Source of the DNA: Hysterangium stoloniferum
Lineage: Eukaryota; Basidiomycota; Agaricomycetes; Hysterangiales; Hysterangiaceae
Length of the DNA: 64,000 nucleotides
Direction of reading: 5' to 3'
Assembly (NCBI GenBank): GCA_015178975.1
Contig: WHVD01000078.1
Span: forward strand, 1 to 64,000
Part shown: positions 11,227 to 22,011 of the stretch, one piece after another
How positions within the stretch are numbered: position 1 is the first letter of the stretch
How the letters are laid out: every line of letters starts with the position of its first letter
Program-made: the position numbers and the translations under genes
The notes under the pieces: model-generated
What the model saw: the letters and a program-made list of their open reading frames with translations, nothing else
The model's database searches: none
Told to the model about the DNA's origin: nothing

Positions 11227-11582
11227 CTGTCACAACACGTGACAGTCACAAGACGCGAAGGGTGTCATGCGCGCGCACAGGCGCGAGAGCATTATGTCAT
11301 CATATATGCTACTGCAACAAAAACAGGAAACTCTCTGGAACATTCCAGTGGCTTCCAATGGAACATTAGTTAATAGGTACTAATATTAGATAGAATATTG
11401 TAGAATATTCTATAAAATTCTACAATGTTCCATTATGCCAAGAATATTCTATAGTGTCTTAGAAGTAGTTAGAACCTTCCACAATGCTCTAGAAAATTCT
11501 AGAAAATTCTAAATGACATCACTCCTCCCAGAATGACATCATTAAATCTTCTAGAATCTTCTAAATGTCTCAGACTAAAATG

Positions 11583-11590
11583 TATATAAG
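11583..11590 (+). promoter_or_regulatory. TATA box of solo LTR B
   Basis: TATATAAG followed by the palindrome GGAGCTCAGCTCC, the same architecture as in copy A at 6402. Confidence 0.6.
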
Positions 11591-12658
11591 GAGCTCAGCT
11601 CCAGCCTTGAATAAAAAACCAAAAAATCATATCATCACATCATCTCACCACATCTGTGTGTGTCACTGCAGCAAGCAGGCTACTCCACCCCTATCTGGGC
11701 AGTTGGACATCTAATTCCACCTCTATCTGAGCTGTTGGAAACCCTTGCCACCTCTATCAGAGTTGTTGGCCCAATCAGATCCCTTGTCACCTCAATCTGA
11801 GCTGTTGACTGATCTGCTGTTCCCCTGTCACCTCAATCTGAGTTGTTGACTTTTGTTCCCCCTTGCCACTTCTTAACTGAATAGTTGGCTATCTTTTATA
11901 TATTATTTCCACCTCAGTTAGAGTTGTTGGTTATCAACTAATAATATATAAATAATCTCATACTATAGTCATCTCTTAATTGAGTACTGATTATTAGTTT
12001 TCCTTACATTGTTATTTGTAGTTTAAGACTTCAGTCACCTCTAGTTGAGTAATTTGACTGTTTATTACATTGCAAATAATCCCGTTCCTTTGTTCATTTA
12101 TTGTGAATCAGTAAAGCATATTCACATAAACAAATACTGAGAATATCCTTGCAGAATCCTTAAGACTACATTAAGATCCTGATAAGTTAATATCACAGTA
12201 GACCTTGTAGGTTAGTGTAAATAAAGCATATATTAGCCAAATAGTGTTTTATTCTATATCTAATCTTTTGACCCGTTTATAGATATTTTTACTGTTTGAC
12301 AAATAGTTTATAAAATATATATAAACTAGCTAGCATTGAAGTTAAATCTAGCTTCGGAATCAGTAAATTGTTATTCTTATTTTAGTAGTTGTTATCACAG
12401 AAAAAGAACAAGCTTGCACAAGCAGCTCTCAAAACCTTCTTTGCGAAGTAGGGTGCATATATTCAAGTAAACTCTTGACTTCAGGGGTTCTAAGTCTATT
12501 TAGGCTGCCACTGATTAATATCAAATACTTAAATTATTTTACCTTGCAGTGAATTGAGTATTTGCACATTTTGATAGAGCATTGGACTCCTTTTTCGGAA
12601 AATAATATTGAAATAAGGCTAATACATTACAGAGACCCGCCATGTACGTACCCTAATA

Positions 12659-13475
12659 GAATCAAACTGTCCCCTACCACAGCTTATCATCCTCAGGCTG
12701 ATGGCCAAACAGAACAGGTCAACCAAGAACTGGAACAGTACTTAAGAGTCTGGATCAATAAGTGCCAAGATGATTGGGATGAGCTTCTCCCATTGACTGA
12801 GTTCAATCACAACAATGTGTCTCACTCTAGTACACAGCAGACTCCCTTCATGTTAGATACAGGCCATCATCCACATATGGGATTTGAACCATATCAAACT
12901 CAGTTCCATCTGGAATCAGTCAATGAGTTTAAGGATAGGATGGCCCATACACTGGAAGAGGCTAAGATATGGCAAAATATTACAATCAACGTTGGATACC
13001 AGCTCCTGATTTCAAGGTTGGAGATAAAGTGTATCTAGATGCTAGTGATATTAGAACCACTAGGCCTTCAATTAAACTATCCCACCATAACTTGGGTCTT
13101 TTTACTATACAGGCCAAAGTAGGTCGCAATGCCTATCATCTACAACTCCCCAATTCCTTGCATCGCCTTCACCCAGTGTTTAATGTGGTGAAACTGACCC
13201 TAGCACCTGAAGACCCATTTCCAGGGTGCCATGCTCCACCAGCACCAAAACCAGTACTAGTGGAAGGTGAAAAGGAATATCATGTTGAAAAGATCCTCAA
13301 CAGTAGGCATTTTAGGAACCAACTCCAATTTCTGATCAAATGGGAAGGTTATGGATATGAGCACAAGGAATGGGTCTCAGAGAAGGATGTTAAGGCTCCA
13401 GATCTAGTTGCTCAATCTACCAGGAGAATCCAGGTGCTCCACGTTGTATCAGGGCTGCACACTTTGAGGCTTTGA
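12659..13475 (+). pseudogene. Pol of the chromovirus, part 2: integrase C-terminus and chromodomain
   Basis: Continuation of the integrase after insertions C and B. It begins in the duplicated GAATC and holds the conserved Tyr-His-Pro-Gln-x-Asp-Gly-Gln-Thr-Glu region with the third catalytic acid. One frameshift near 12965 moves the reading to the next frame. After an SH3-like integrase tail (ending about 13200) follows a chromodomain (about 13275-13420; ExxHVEKIL and KWEGYG...EWVSE motifs). The chromodomain defines the element as a chromovirus, and in this group it is thought to guide integration to methylated histone marks. A purine-rich tract at 13527-13539 precedes the 3' LTR. Confidence 0.9.
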
Positions 13476-13539
13476 AATTTCACTAGATTTTCCACTGAAG
13501 TCAGTATCTCGAGGCGATATACCTTAGAGGAGGGGAGGA

Positions 13540-13585
13540 TGTAAGGGAACATTATATATCTTGTCTCTTGGTTTTTGTCATGTCT
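13540..13585 (+). mobile_element. 3' LTR stub of the chromovirus
   Basis: The first 46 bp match the start of the 5' LTR (TGTAAGGGAACATT...), directly after the polypurine tract. At 13586 the similarity stops abruptly. I could not find the remaining about 325 bp downstream in the window, so the LTR is truncated or displaced. Confidence 0.75.
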
Positions 13586-14200
13586 CAGGAACTATCAGAT
13601 AGAGTCAGGACGTCGGCTTCAGCTTATGTGCTGTGCCTCTACGCAAACACTCAGAAGTCCTTGATTTTGAAGGTGAGACTTATGCTGGAAGATATGGATA
13701 TTCAGAATTCTGAAGAGTTCTGAATATTGAGCATACAGAAAGACAGAAGAGGGAATAAGAAACTAAGTCGATATCAGATCTAAAGTAAAGTACAAATTCA
13801 CAGAAACTAATATAAGTCTTCTCGTTATTGTACTACAAACTAAGACAACAATAAGACTGAAACGGAAGTATTCTGAAATGGGAATACAATAAGATGAATT
13901 GGGGAGACAATATTCCAAAATGGGAATATAATAAACAAACGAGTGAATACTTGTCAACAGACAAATTACCAAATGTGGAACAAGGGAAGAATATGGAAGA
14001 TACAGTAACTATGATGTTCCGTAGTCGGAAGTCAGAAGTCGAATATTGAAACATCTGGGAACAGGTTGTAACACCTGACTATGGACACTCAGCCAGTCTC
14101 CCCTCTCAAGGAAGTCATAGTCTGATATTGAAATATATACCTCTGATATGTCATTCATATTTGAGCTTAATTCTGTTCTTAAGACAACATTGTCCTCTAA
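13586..14200 (-). mobile_element. LTR-like fragment in inverted orientation
   Basis: The segment near 13600-13650 is the reverse complement of a motif found in insertion C (about 10375) and near 16265, built around GGCACAGCACATAAGCTGAA. It abuts the broken 3' LTR on the left and a minus-strand gag remnant on the right, so it may be the downstream LTR of that element. Boundaries are not resolved. Confidence 0.4.
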
Positions 14201-15438
14201 TTAAGGGGGATGAACAGAAATAAAAATCAATTCATTATCAATGTTAAGTACTTGTCCTTGTGTGCTTAATCCATAGATCATTTCATATAATCTCTGATCT
14301 TCTGCTTCCTCAATGGGGTTCTGTGCAGAGCATTTGTTGATTGAAACATAGTGGGATATTCTGCCTGCATGGGGGCAGTCAATCTTAAAATGCTCCAAGC
14401 TCCCACAAATCCAACACTCCTTAGCAGGTGTAGTGATGCTTTTCTTGTCACTTTTCTCAAAGAAGAATTTCCTGTGCTGTTTTCCTTGTGCTGAGTTCAA
14501 CTTTCTCATAGTGTTTCTGTCTCCAGTCTCACTAATGAGAACATGGCCATGAGTGGTTAACTCATCCCTAGTCGCAAACTCTTCTTCTTCTTCAAAAACT
14601 GATTTCTCCCATTCTGCAATCATAACCCTGGGTTTCTGGAATTGATAGTGTTCTTGGTGGATTGGGTTCCAAGTGTTCATAAGAGCTTCTTGCAGGTTGT
14701 TGGCATAGGTTTGCAATTCCATGATATTGTTGATGGGTTGACTTTGCAACAGGTAAAGCCATTCTGTAGGTAGAGTCAAGATCAAATGATGTGTTTCTTC
14801 CTTCTGGTCCTGATGGAACCTGTACAGGAAATGATACAGCTTAACTCTTCATTGGATATACTGTGCTGGAGTTTCACAATCATGATGGGGTTGGTGAAAT
14901 CTCATTTCTTCCCATTCCAAGACCAAAGATTCATGCCATCTAGTTCCAAGCAGACCCTCAACAATACCCCAAAGGAAGGACCCATGAGATCAACTGAAGT
15001 CAGTATGATGCTCACAATCCAAAGTGCTCCACCAGATCTTAGCATTGCCTGTGAGTCCTCTAGGGAGAGTGACTTCTAATAGTGTGCTCATTGATTCTGA
15101 AATTTCCAAAAAGACTCATAATATCTAGGATATACTCTAACACTTTGGAGTGACTTCCATCGTATTCAGGGAGATCAGATCATTTGATCTTGATGTTGTT
15201 AGTGTTCAGGGTAAACACCTTACTCTTAAGTAACTCATTATCCTAAGCACTAGATTGAGATATGTAAGTTTGGGAGTCTGGGAGTTCTGGGGTTTTGCCA
15301 CCCATGTCCCTGGTTTCCATTACTGTCAAAACCATCCAAGCTTTCAGATGAGTTGCTCAGTTCTCCTCCTGGGGAAAGGAATGGGTTAATCCTCATGGGC
15401 AAGGGATGGTGAGTTTTATTTGGGTGCTTCTCAACCAA
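14201..15438 (-). pseudogene. Retrotransposon gag remnant, minus strand
   Basis: Minus-strand gag-like sequence. The clearest part (14785-14201) has a CCHC zinc knuckle (C-W-I-C-G-x3-H-x4-C) near 14380, preceded by the helical end of a capsid-like domain. A Pro/Asn/Gly-rich segment at 15438-15250 resembles the N-terminal linker of such proteins but is separated by several frame breaks. No protease, RT or integrase follows on the minus strand, so this is an internally deleted element. It is not the same element as the plus-strand chromovirus, since the sequence around the knuckle differs. Confidence 0.65.
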
Positions 15439-15512
15439 ATACTTGACCTGCTATTCCTTCAACAAACATGGTTGAAAAACACAGTTGAACTTTATTGGGG
15501 TATCATCTCGAC

Positions 15513-16348
15513 TGTCACAGACGGGCTTTAACTACCAGCACAATCATAGTTTCGAACTACACTAGTTGAAACTCAAACTGTTATCTTGATCTGCATGGAC
15601 TATATCTGCACTACTCTGTTTATTCGACTCTCTCGTTATTTCCTTAAACACTCGAGTAGTCGCCCATAATCGAACTTCAAAGTTGATTCTCTTTTATTCA
15701 TCTTAGCTATCTATTCTACTTAGGATAGCTAATCCTCTTAACTGTATTGAACTAAATAGTCAATATGCATTTGGCCTGTATTAGACTTAGATAGTCAATA
15801 CATCGTTGTGCCGTATCTAAATGGTCGATATTCTTCATATATAAAACGGTTAGAACTTCCACCACTCTTCACATATAGTATAAAAGGGCAATGATAGGAA
15901 TGAGGGAAGTCAGTCAGAAAACCTGTATCTTAATCTGTATTATTACTATTATATTATTAATTCGACTTCTATCTAATATTTCTTTTCGTGAGCCTCTGTG
16001 TCCTATATTTGCCTCATGCTTTATCAACAGGAGGAATTAATACTTTGTCAAACAAGACATCTTTATTTGATATTGTTGAATATTCTTCGATTGTTTATTC
16101 AACTTTATTGAGTAAAATTCAATTCGTGTCAGAGTTGGACCTCCTGACTAGTATGATCTCTATTGTTGGCCCCCCCAACTTAGAGCCTCCTCTCCCCATT
16201 TTGCTTATGTAGATCTTAACAGTCCACTCTCATCTGAACTTGGACAATGCAATCTTGCAAAGGCACAGCACATAAGCTGAAGCCACATCCTTTCCTGGAA
16301 CTTCTGTGGGTTTCTCCAGAAACCTACCTGTAAGCCCCACACTTAACA
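15513..16348 (+). mobile_element. LTR-like sequence, boundaries uncertain
   Basis: Begins TGTCACAGACGGGC, a typical start for LTRs of fungal Ty3 elements, and ends TTAACA at 16348. It holds a TATA-like region (TATATAAAACGG near 15840, TATAAAAGGG near 15890). Its last 100 bp match the 3' part of insertion C. No target-site duplication was found at these limits, so it could be two LTR pieces joined. Confidence 0.45.
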
Positions 16349-17174
16349 GATCCCAAAAGTAAAGGTACAATGACCTACAGCATCATGGACCTGGCCTCTG
16401 GAGACACAGGATCTGCCAATATTGCCCCCAGAGGCTCTTCCAGTGGACAAAGACCTGGGATGATGTCCTTCTATTTGGATGCCAATGTCATCTAGGAGGT
16501 ACTTCTCCCAACTTACAGTTCACCATCATGGAAGGCTTGTATACAAGGGATGTCTTGGGAGGGCACCACTGAGGAGAATGTTGCTAAATACAAGGGTTTA
16601 GTTGAATTGTAGTGCTTGTTTGATTATGCTCCCATGCTTTATATTCATATTTTGTACTGCTTTGCCTTCTTAAAACCCTAGTTACAATGTAACGAAGCAC
16701 ACCACCACTTTTGTAGCAGTCATCTCAAAACATCATCATCATTGCTCACCATTAACACATGACTTGCAGAAGAGAGAAGACAATGATTGCATGACTCACC
16801 TCGCTAGAATTTACTGAGTAAATTCAGCTTGTTAAAGACAGCATTCAAAGACAAAAATTGCCATCGGCAGTGTAATAGTACGCGTTATGTTCTTATTAGA
16901 AACCGCCCTGAGATATCTTGGTAGTGGCTATTTACCCGAGTTCTATGAACAAGATTTTGTTGATGAAAATCATGGTTCAAAACAACCCTTGGAGTTCATC
17001 ATGATAATTAAGTGCTCGTGTTAAAGCTAAATATCCCCAAGTACAAAACAGCCACACTTTCGACAATGTGGAATTACAAGTAACAATAAAGCACACAGTA
17101 AGAGGGGAGGATATGGTATACACAGGAGTGGAGGAAATGATAATCTAAACAAAAATATCCATACGAAGGTACAT
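16349..17174. other. Transition from repeats to single-copy DNA, no gene seen
   Basis: The first 250 bp look like decayed transposon internal sequence (rich in short frames without stops but with no family). From about 16600 on the base composition becomes that of ordinary intergenic DNA. The last part is the 3' flank of RNR2. Confidence 0.4.
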
Positions 17175-18671
17175 CTAGAAGTCCTCCTCGGTCGAGCTAC
17201 AAATAAATACGATGAGCAAAATTGTAACGTAGAATAAAGATGACGCACAAAAGGTTCTCGTTTTCAGGCTCTACTCCTGGCTCGGCATCGGGCCCAGCAG
17301 TATGCTTGACCCCAGCCTTGGCGTAATCCGAAACACGCTTTTCGAAGAAATTGGTCTTTCCTTGCAGTGAAATCATATCCATGAAGTCGAACTAGATAAT
17401 GTCTCAGTAAAAGAAAACGTTCGCTGCTGTCTAGTCACTTACGGGGTTTGTTACTTTGTAAACTTTTTCATTACCAAGTGAGACCAGGAGACGATCGGCA
17501 ACGAATTCAATGTACTGGTTCATCAGCTTGGAGTTCATGCCAATGAGTGCAACAGGTAGAGCATCTAGTAAAAAAAATCAACAACTAAGAAAGTAATCCA
17601 CCAGAAATATGTTCACCAGTCAAGAAGGATTGCTCAATTACTACGGCCTCAGTAATGATCCGGCGGACTGTGTCGGGGTGGGGACGCTTCCTTAAATGAC
17701 TGAACAATAGGCATGCAAAGTCGGTATGCATTCCTTCATCACGGCTGATAAGCTCATTGGAGAATGCAAGGCCGGGCATAAGACCACGTTTCTTCAACCA
17801 AAATATGGAGGCGAAGGAGCCGGAGAAGAAAATACCCTCAACGGCAGCGAAGGCGACGAGACGTTCAGCAAAGGTAGAACGGCGGTCTGAAATCCACTTG
17901 AGAGCCCAGTCGGCCTTCCTCTTTATACAAGGAATAGTCTCGACAGCGTCGAATAAGTATTCACGTTCAGCGGCGTCCTTGATGTAAGTGTCAATGAGGA
18001 GGGAGTATGTTTCCGAATGAATGTTTTCCCTGTCATGACAGGTTCAGACAAAACGTTGGCGGACACAATTACAAACTCACATCATAATTTGGAAGCCGTA
18101 GAAACACCGTGCTTCAGCGGCTTGAACTTCATTGCTGAATCGCTCGACAAGGTTTTCATTAACAATACCATCCGACGCAGCGAAGAAGGCGAGAACATGG
18201 GAGATGAAGTGACGTTCGTTGTCATTGAGCTTGGTAGTCCAGTCATGGAGATCTTTCGAAAGATCCATCTCTTCTGCAGTCCAGAAAGAAGCCTCAGCTT
18301 TTTTGTACATCATCCAAATCTAAGCGATAAAACGTTAGACGGAGTGAAAACGCGTAAATAGAGAAGCAAACCTCATTGTATTGGATAGGGAACAACACAA
18401 ACCGACGCTTGGATTCTTTGAGAAGAGGCTCGTCCTTCTCGTCGAGGTCGACGTCACCGACAAAGCGAAGACGCGACGGGTCGATAGGTTCTTCATGTTC
18501 CTCGGATGCATCCACGGCAACTACATCCTTTGTTACCGGTGTGTCCTGCTTGTTCTTGAACATGGGTGCCTTGACGGGAGTCTCAATGGAGAACTTGTCA
18601 AGGGCCACGGCGACAGTCTTGCTTGGGGTAGTGAGAGACATGTTATCTGAGGTGAGGGCGACTGGAGCCAT
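17175..18671 (-). CDS. RNR2: Ribonucleoside-diphosphate reductase small subunit (R2)
   Basis: Makes the di-iron/tyrosyl radical subunit of class Ia ribonucleotide reductase, which reduces NDPs to dNDPs in the cytosol together with the large subunit. Exons: 18671-18372, 18319-18081, 18029-17617, 17564-17443, 17391-17249, 17196-17175 (412 aa, the usual size). Visible iron ligands and radical residue: the Asp in [11 protein letters not shown], Glu and His in MENIHSE followed by the radical Tyr in ETYS, Glu in [11 protein letters not shown], and Glu/His in RDEGMHTDF. The last exon is only 22 bp and restores the essential C-terminus FSTEEDF, which binds the large subunit; reading through that intron would lose it. 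The first ATG of the conserved frame is used. A MluI cell-cycle box lies upstream. Confidence 0.97.
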
Positions 18672-19248
18672 TGATATAGGAACAATAGATAAGTATGAGG
18701 TATAGCAAGGGCAGGAGTGGTAGTGAGAGGAGAGATGGAAGTGACAATGAGAAACGATTGACGCGACGCAAACTATATAGACTTTTCGTGATGACCAACT
18801 GGACCAAACATCAATAAATTGACGCGTCAACTCCGCTCAAACCTGCCTGCTTGCGTCCATACCACGTCAAGACCTATCCATAGGACACCATATACGCCCC
18901 TGCACAAGGATATGTTCACTCGGTGCCGCGGTGTCCAACTGTTGGGCACCGACAATGCTGTACCAGGATGGTTGTATTTATTCCTATAGGCGGCTCAATT
19001 CGTACATGTGAGACTGGTCGCCCCCGCATCAGGTTATGTTTTGAAATCTTTAGCACGTGCTCGCTGATTTGATACTTTCGTCTCCACATGGTCAGGGATA
19101 GTGGAGGAATCAGGGATGCACCGCTGTGGTAGAGCCTCGTTGAGTGTGCCAGTTCACCGGGTCCTGCCGGATTACTCCGCTATCCGAAGTGCCCAGTTCA
19201 CAAAGTAATGGCTGTCAGCGATCCCTCATTCTTTCCTTATCTACAACC
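18672..19248. other. Divergent promoter region between RNR2 and the 240-aa protein
   Basis: A 577-bp region between two divergently transcribed genes. Besides the cell-cycle box and TATA-like box listed separately, it holds a GC-rich stretch near 18930-18960. No open frame is supported. Confidence 0.6.
18822..18827. promoter_or_regulatory. MluI cell-cycle box (ACGCGT) upstream of RNR2
   Basis: A perfect palindromic ACGCGT 151 bp upstream of the RNR2 start. A near-match ACGCGA lies at 18761-18766 and a CTATATAG box at 18773-18780. In yeasts the MBF factor acts on ACGCGT to drive RNR and other G1/S genes; the role here is inferred from position. Confidence 0.55.
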
Positions 19249-20032
19249 ATGAGCACCCTCCCATTTCAAGTAGAAGAGCTTATCGCCAGCTTCAACACCT
19301 CTCACATCAATAACGAGGCTATTGAGCTTGCCAAATTGCAGGTAAACACCTGTTTTCGCCCAAGCGGTTTTCGCCGTATTTATCCGTCTTTTGAAGACTC
19401 AGTTAAAGCAAGCCTTACAATCATATCCACAAGGGGGACCATTCCCAACGTCGCCTGTGCAGACAGCCCATATCCACCAAGGAGCGGCCCCGTTAAATAC
19501 GCCGGTGGCTCGAACCCCGTCTGGTCCTGTATGGGGTCACCAGTCGGACGTGGCGCCTGGGAGAAGACGTCGAAGTAGTAGCGTTGTTAGTGCAGGCAGC
19601 GCTCGTTCTCGAGGACGTCAAATGTCGGGCGATGCAGAGCACCATTCGATGTATGATATGGAGCAAGATGTCATGGAAGAGGTCGAGGAAGCCGAGGTCG
19701 ATGCCTCCCTTTATTCCAATTCAGCATCCAGTCCTACCCAATTTACAAACCAGCCACACGTGCCATCTTCCTTATACGCCTGTTCGCCAACAACGTATGC
19801 CTATGCGTTAACCGACCCGTTTCTTACTCACCAGCTCCAAGTAGCTGACCAAATGAATCGACAACCCTCTTTCTTTGCCCAACTTGCTACTTCTCAGCAG
19901 CAGAATTCCCCCTTTTACTCTGCACCGCACCAACCACAGCCACCCACATCACAGCCTCCATATCAGGCGCAGAGGCAACCTTCTCAACATCCTCGACATC
20001 TGACCATTGACACCAGTCAACATACATTCTAA
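19249..20032 (+). CDS. Hypothetical Gln/Pro/Ser-rich protein
   Basis: I do not recognise this protein. The model has exons 19249-19341 and 19403-20032 (240 aa). The acceptor could also be 6 bp earlier, which adds two residues. Residues 1-50 look helical and conserved in character (a short amphipathic segment ending LKQALQSYP). The rest is disordered: an Arg-rich patch RRRRSSS (about residue 75) that may be a nuclear signal or phosphosite, an acidic patch (about 100-120), and a Gln/Pro-rich C-terminus. This composition is common for transcriptional or RNA-associated regulators, but no domain is visible. It is transcribed away from RNR2. Confidence 0.65.
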
Positions 20033-20837
20033 TGGCTAAACAGGCACATCTTGCCCAACCTAAAGCCAGACGATGGTGTCTGATCTTGCCTTGTAACAGG
20101 TTATTTCTACGCGGCACTTGCTCGCCATGGCACCCCTATATCTTGTATCCAGAATTTTTTGACCTTTCATACTGTTAGCCATACTGCGCTCCCAACTCAG
20201 ATGTATTGTAATTGTAGCTTTTAACATCCAAAAACGCAGTCTGTGATAGCGTTGGCAGTCATTCATCTGTCTAATGTTATATTTACATGACTTGTCGCGC
20301 TTATTTCTCATCATAGCGGAGGATCTTACTGCGTTGAATTCGACTATCACTCTACGAATCGGTGAGATCCCCCAACGTAAGGATGGTTTAAATAACTCAA
20401 AAATCAACGTATGCAAGCACATGGTACCAAAATAGCCATAGCCTCAAGATGACTTTTGCGTCCATCACTATAGCAACACGCTAGTAGGTCTCGTGATCAT
20501 GTGATCTCAGTACACTGCACTCGACACGATGTTGCAGCACCGAAGAGGCATTATAAGGACGACATTATATCTCAAAATAACGCCATTGAAAGAGAACTGA
20601 TAGGTTTCGTATTGCGAAAAGCCAGAAGCATAAGTATTTGGGGTTGATGAATGTTCAAGGGTGAAAGAAGCGATTAATTGAATCTTCCAAAGCCTCTGAT
20701 ACCATGATATCTTCATAATTGCGATAAAGTCGTATAATACACACAGTAATACTCAGCAGGCTGTAGTAAGATATTGCGCAGAGATGATGAAAACTCCAGA
20801 GACAAGGAAAAAAGGTACAGAATGCACGCCTGCAAAC
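20033..20837. other. Intergenic region between convergent genes
   Basis: About 800 bp between the stop of the 240-aa protein and the stop of CNB1. It should hold both 3' UTRs. I see no gene or repeat in it. Confidence 0.5.
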
Positions 20838-21838
20838 CTAAAAAAGGTCCTCGAGTGTCATTTGCTTCACAATGTCCTGTAAGTAATTCATATGAGCATC
20901 TGACTTGAGTTTTTGGATTGAAATAGGACATGCAGTATTTGTGACCATCTGAGCGAACTCTTCAAAACTGAGTTTTCCATCCCTAAAAGTTTGTGTCAGT
21001 GAATATGACAATTACAATGGATTGATCACAGATGACACACCCATCCTTATCAGCTTCCATGATTGTTTTATCAACAATCTGTTGCAATTGTTGATCCTGG
21101 CGAATTGCATCAGTAAAACGTCCGTATTTTGACAGTGCAACTTACCTTCAAATTGTTTCCCACCATCATTTTTAATACGAGGAATAGCTCCCCATTTGAA
21201 ATGTAGTTATCCCGATCCATGTCGTAGACTTTAAAAGCAACTATCCAGGGATTATAATGTAAAGAGAATTTTAGAGGTAAAATATAACTACTTACACTGT
21301 AACTTCTCTTCTCGTCCACCTCGGCTACTAAACGCGCTTAGCCCGCCGACGAACTCTTGAAAATCTACAGTTCCGCCACCACTGTATGCAAGACAATAAG
21401 CATCGAGAAACAAGAAATTAACGCGCGCAAATGTCATATAAAATAGAAGATGACTATTGCACTAACTCTTCGTCAAAGATTGCGATCATGCGGGAAGCAA
21501 GCGGATTGGAAGCGATCTGTGGAATTTGTAGGAATTCTTCTCGGTCTATCGAACCAGACCCGTCACTTCATAAAGGTTGGATAAACGAACGCAGAAACGA
21601 TGGATCTCATGCCGTTCACGCACCTGTCGAGCTTCATAAACCGCTTCTTCAGTCGTTCCAGCTCGCTAGCGTTGACTGAAAATATATATCGCTTCAATAT
21701 AGCTTCCTCGTAATTGTAGACTTATCAACGTACAGTTGGATTTCTTCTGCATATCCTCCATAAACTGGGATGCTGCATCAAATTCTTCAAGACTCAAGTC
21801 GAAGGACAGATGGAATTCGACATACGTGATTGCCCCAT
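20838..21838 (-). CDS. CNB1: Calcineurin regulatory subunit B
   Basis: Ca2+-binding regulatory subunit of the protein phosphatase calcineurin (PP2B), which controls stress response and growth in fungi. Nine exons: 21838-21826, 21772-21734, 21675-21624, 21565-21467, 21381-21296, 21240-21146, 21096-21041, 20982-20934, 20876-20838, giving 175 aa, the normal family length. All four EF-hand loops are visible after splicing: [36 protein letters not shown] and [12 protein letters not shown]. The N-terminus MGQSPS fits N-myristoylation at Gly2. The first exon carries only 13 coding bases. The last intron (20933-20877) starts with GC instead of GT. The gene is divergent from MSS1, with 173 bp between starts. 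Confidence 0.96.
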
Positions 21839-22011
21839 ATTGAAACTTTGGAATTATCGTCGGAAAAGGGTATATGCGGCTGGGGGAGCTAGAGAAAGGT
21901 GAGATATCTTTAAACTGGTCGTCCGAAGAAGGGAATAGAGAAGGAGATTCGGTACAACAAGCGGTTGGCTTATGTCATGTGGCCGCCCATGACACGCTTA
22001 TATAAGCCGAA

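Larger units (their letters stand above)
10433..12631 (+). mobile_element. Solo LTR, copy B, nested in insertion C
   Basis: A 2199-bp insertion of the same family as copy A, with ends TGTTATGTATT and AATACATTACA and a 5-bp duplication GAGAC (10428-10432 and 12632-12636). The last 560 bp match copy A almost base for base. It is longer than A because of an extra AT-rich stretch near 10740-10860 and a much larger 19-bp array. TATATAAG lies at 11583-11590, followed by GGAGCTCAGCTCC. Downstream of the TATA box a degenerate motif of the form CACCTCTATCTGAGTTGTTGG recurs about every 50 bp (11690-12060). It is the youngest of the three insertions at this site. Confidence 0.9.
9657..12658 (+). mobile_element. 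LTR-type insertion C in the integrase, itself split by copy B
   Basis: Starts TGTTA and ends TAATA, consistent with a TGTTA...TAACA LTR whose last C has mutated. It is flanked by the 5-bp duplication GAATC (9652-9656 and 12659-12663). Without the nested copy B it would be about 798 bp. Removal of the whole block joins the integrase frame exactly, from Leu-Leu-Gly-Ile to Lys-Leu-Ser-Pro-Thr-Thr. A TATTTAAA-like box lies near 10106. The segment around 10370-10432 resembles the sequences near 16240-16348 and, inverted, near 13600-13650, so this LTR family has further pieces in the window. No coding capacity is visible. Confidence 0.8.

Noticed and set aside
10897-11373. Three overlapping Arg/Thr-rich frames near 11 kb
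   Set aside because: All three forward frames give the same cyclic peptide because of the 19-bp tandem array inside an LTR; not coding.
21999-22006. TATATAAG as the MSS1 TATA box
   Set aside because: It lies only 6 bp before the ATG, too close for a core promoter of a transcript that includes this start codon.
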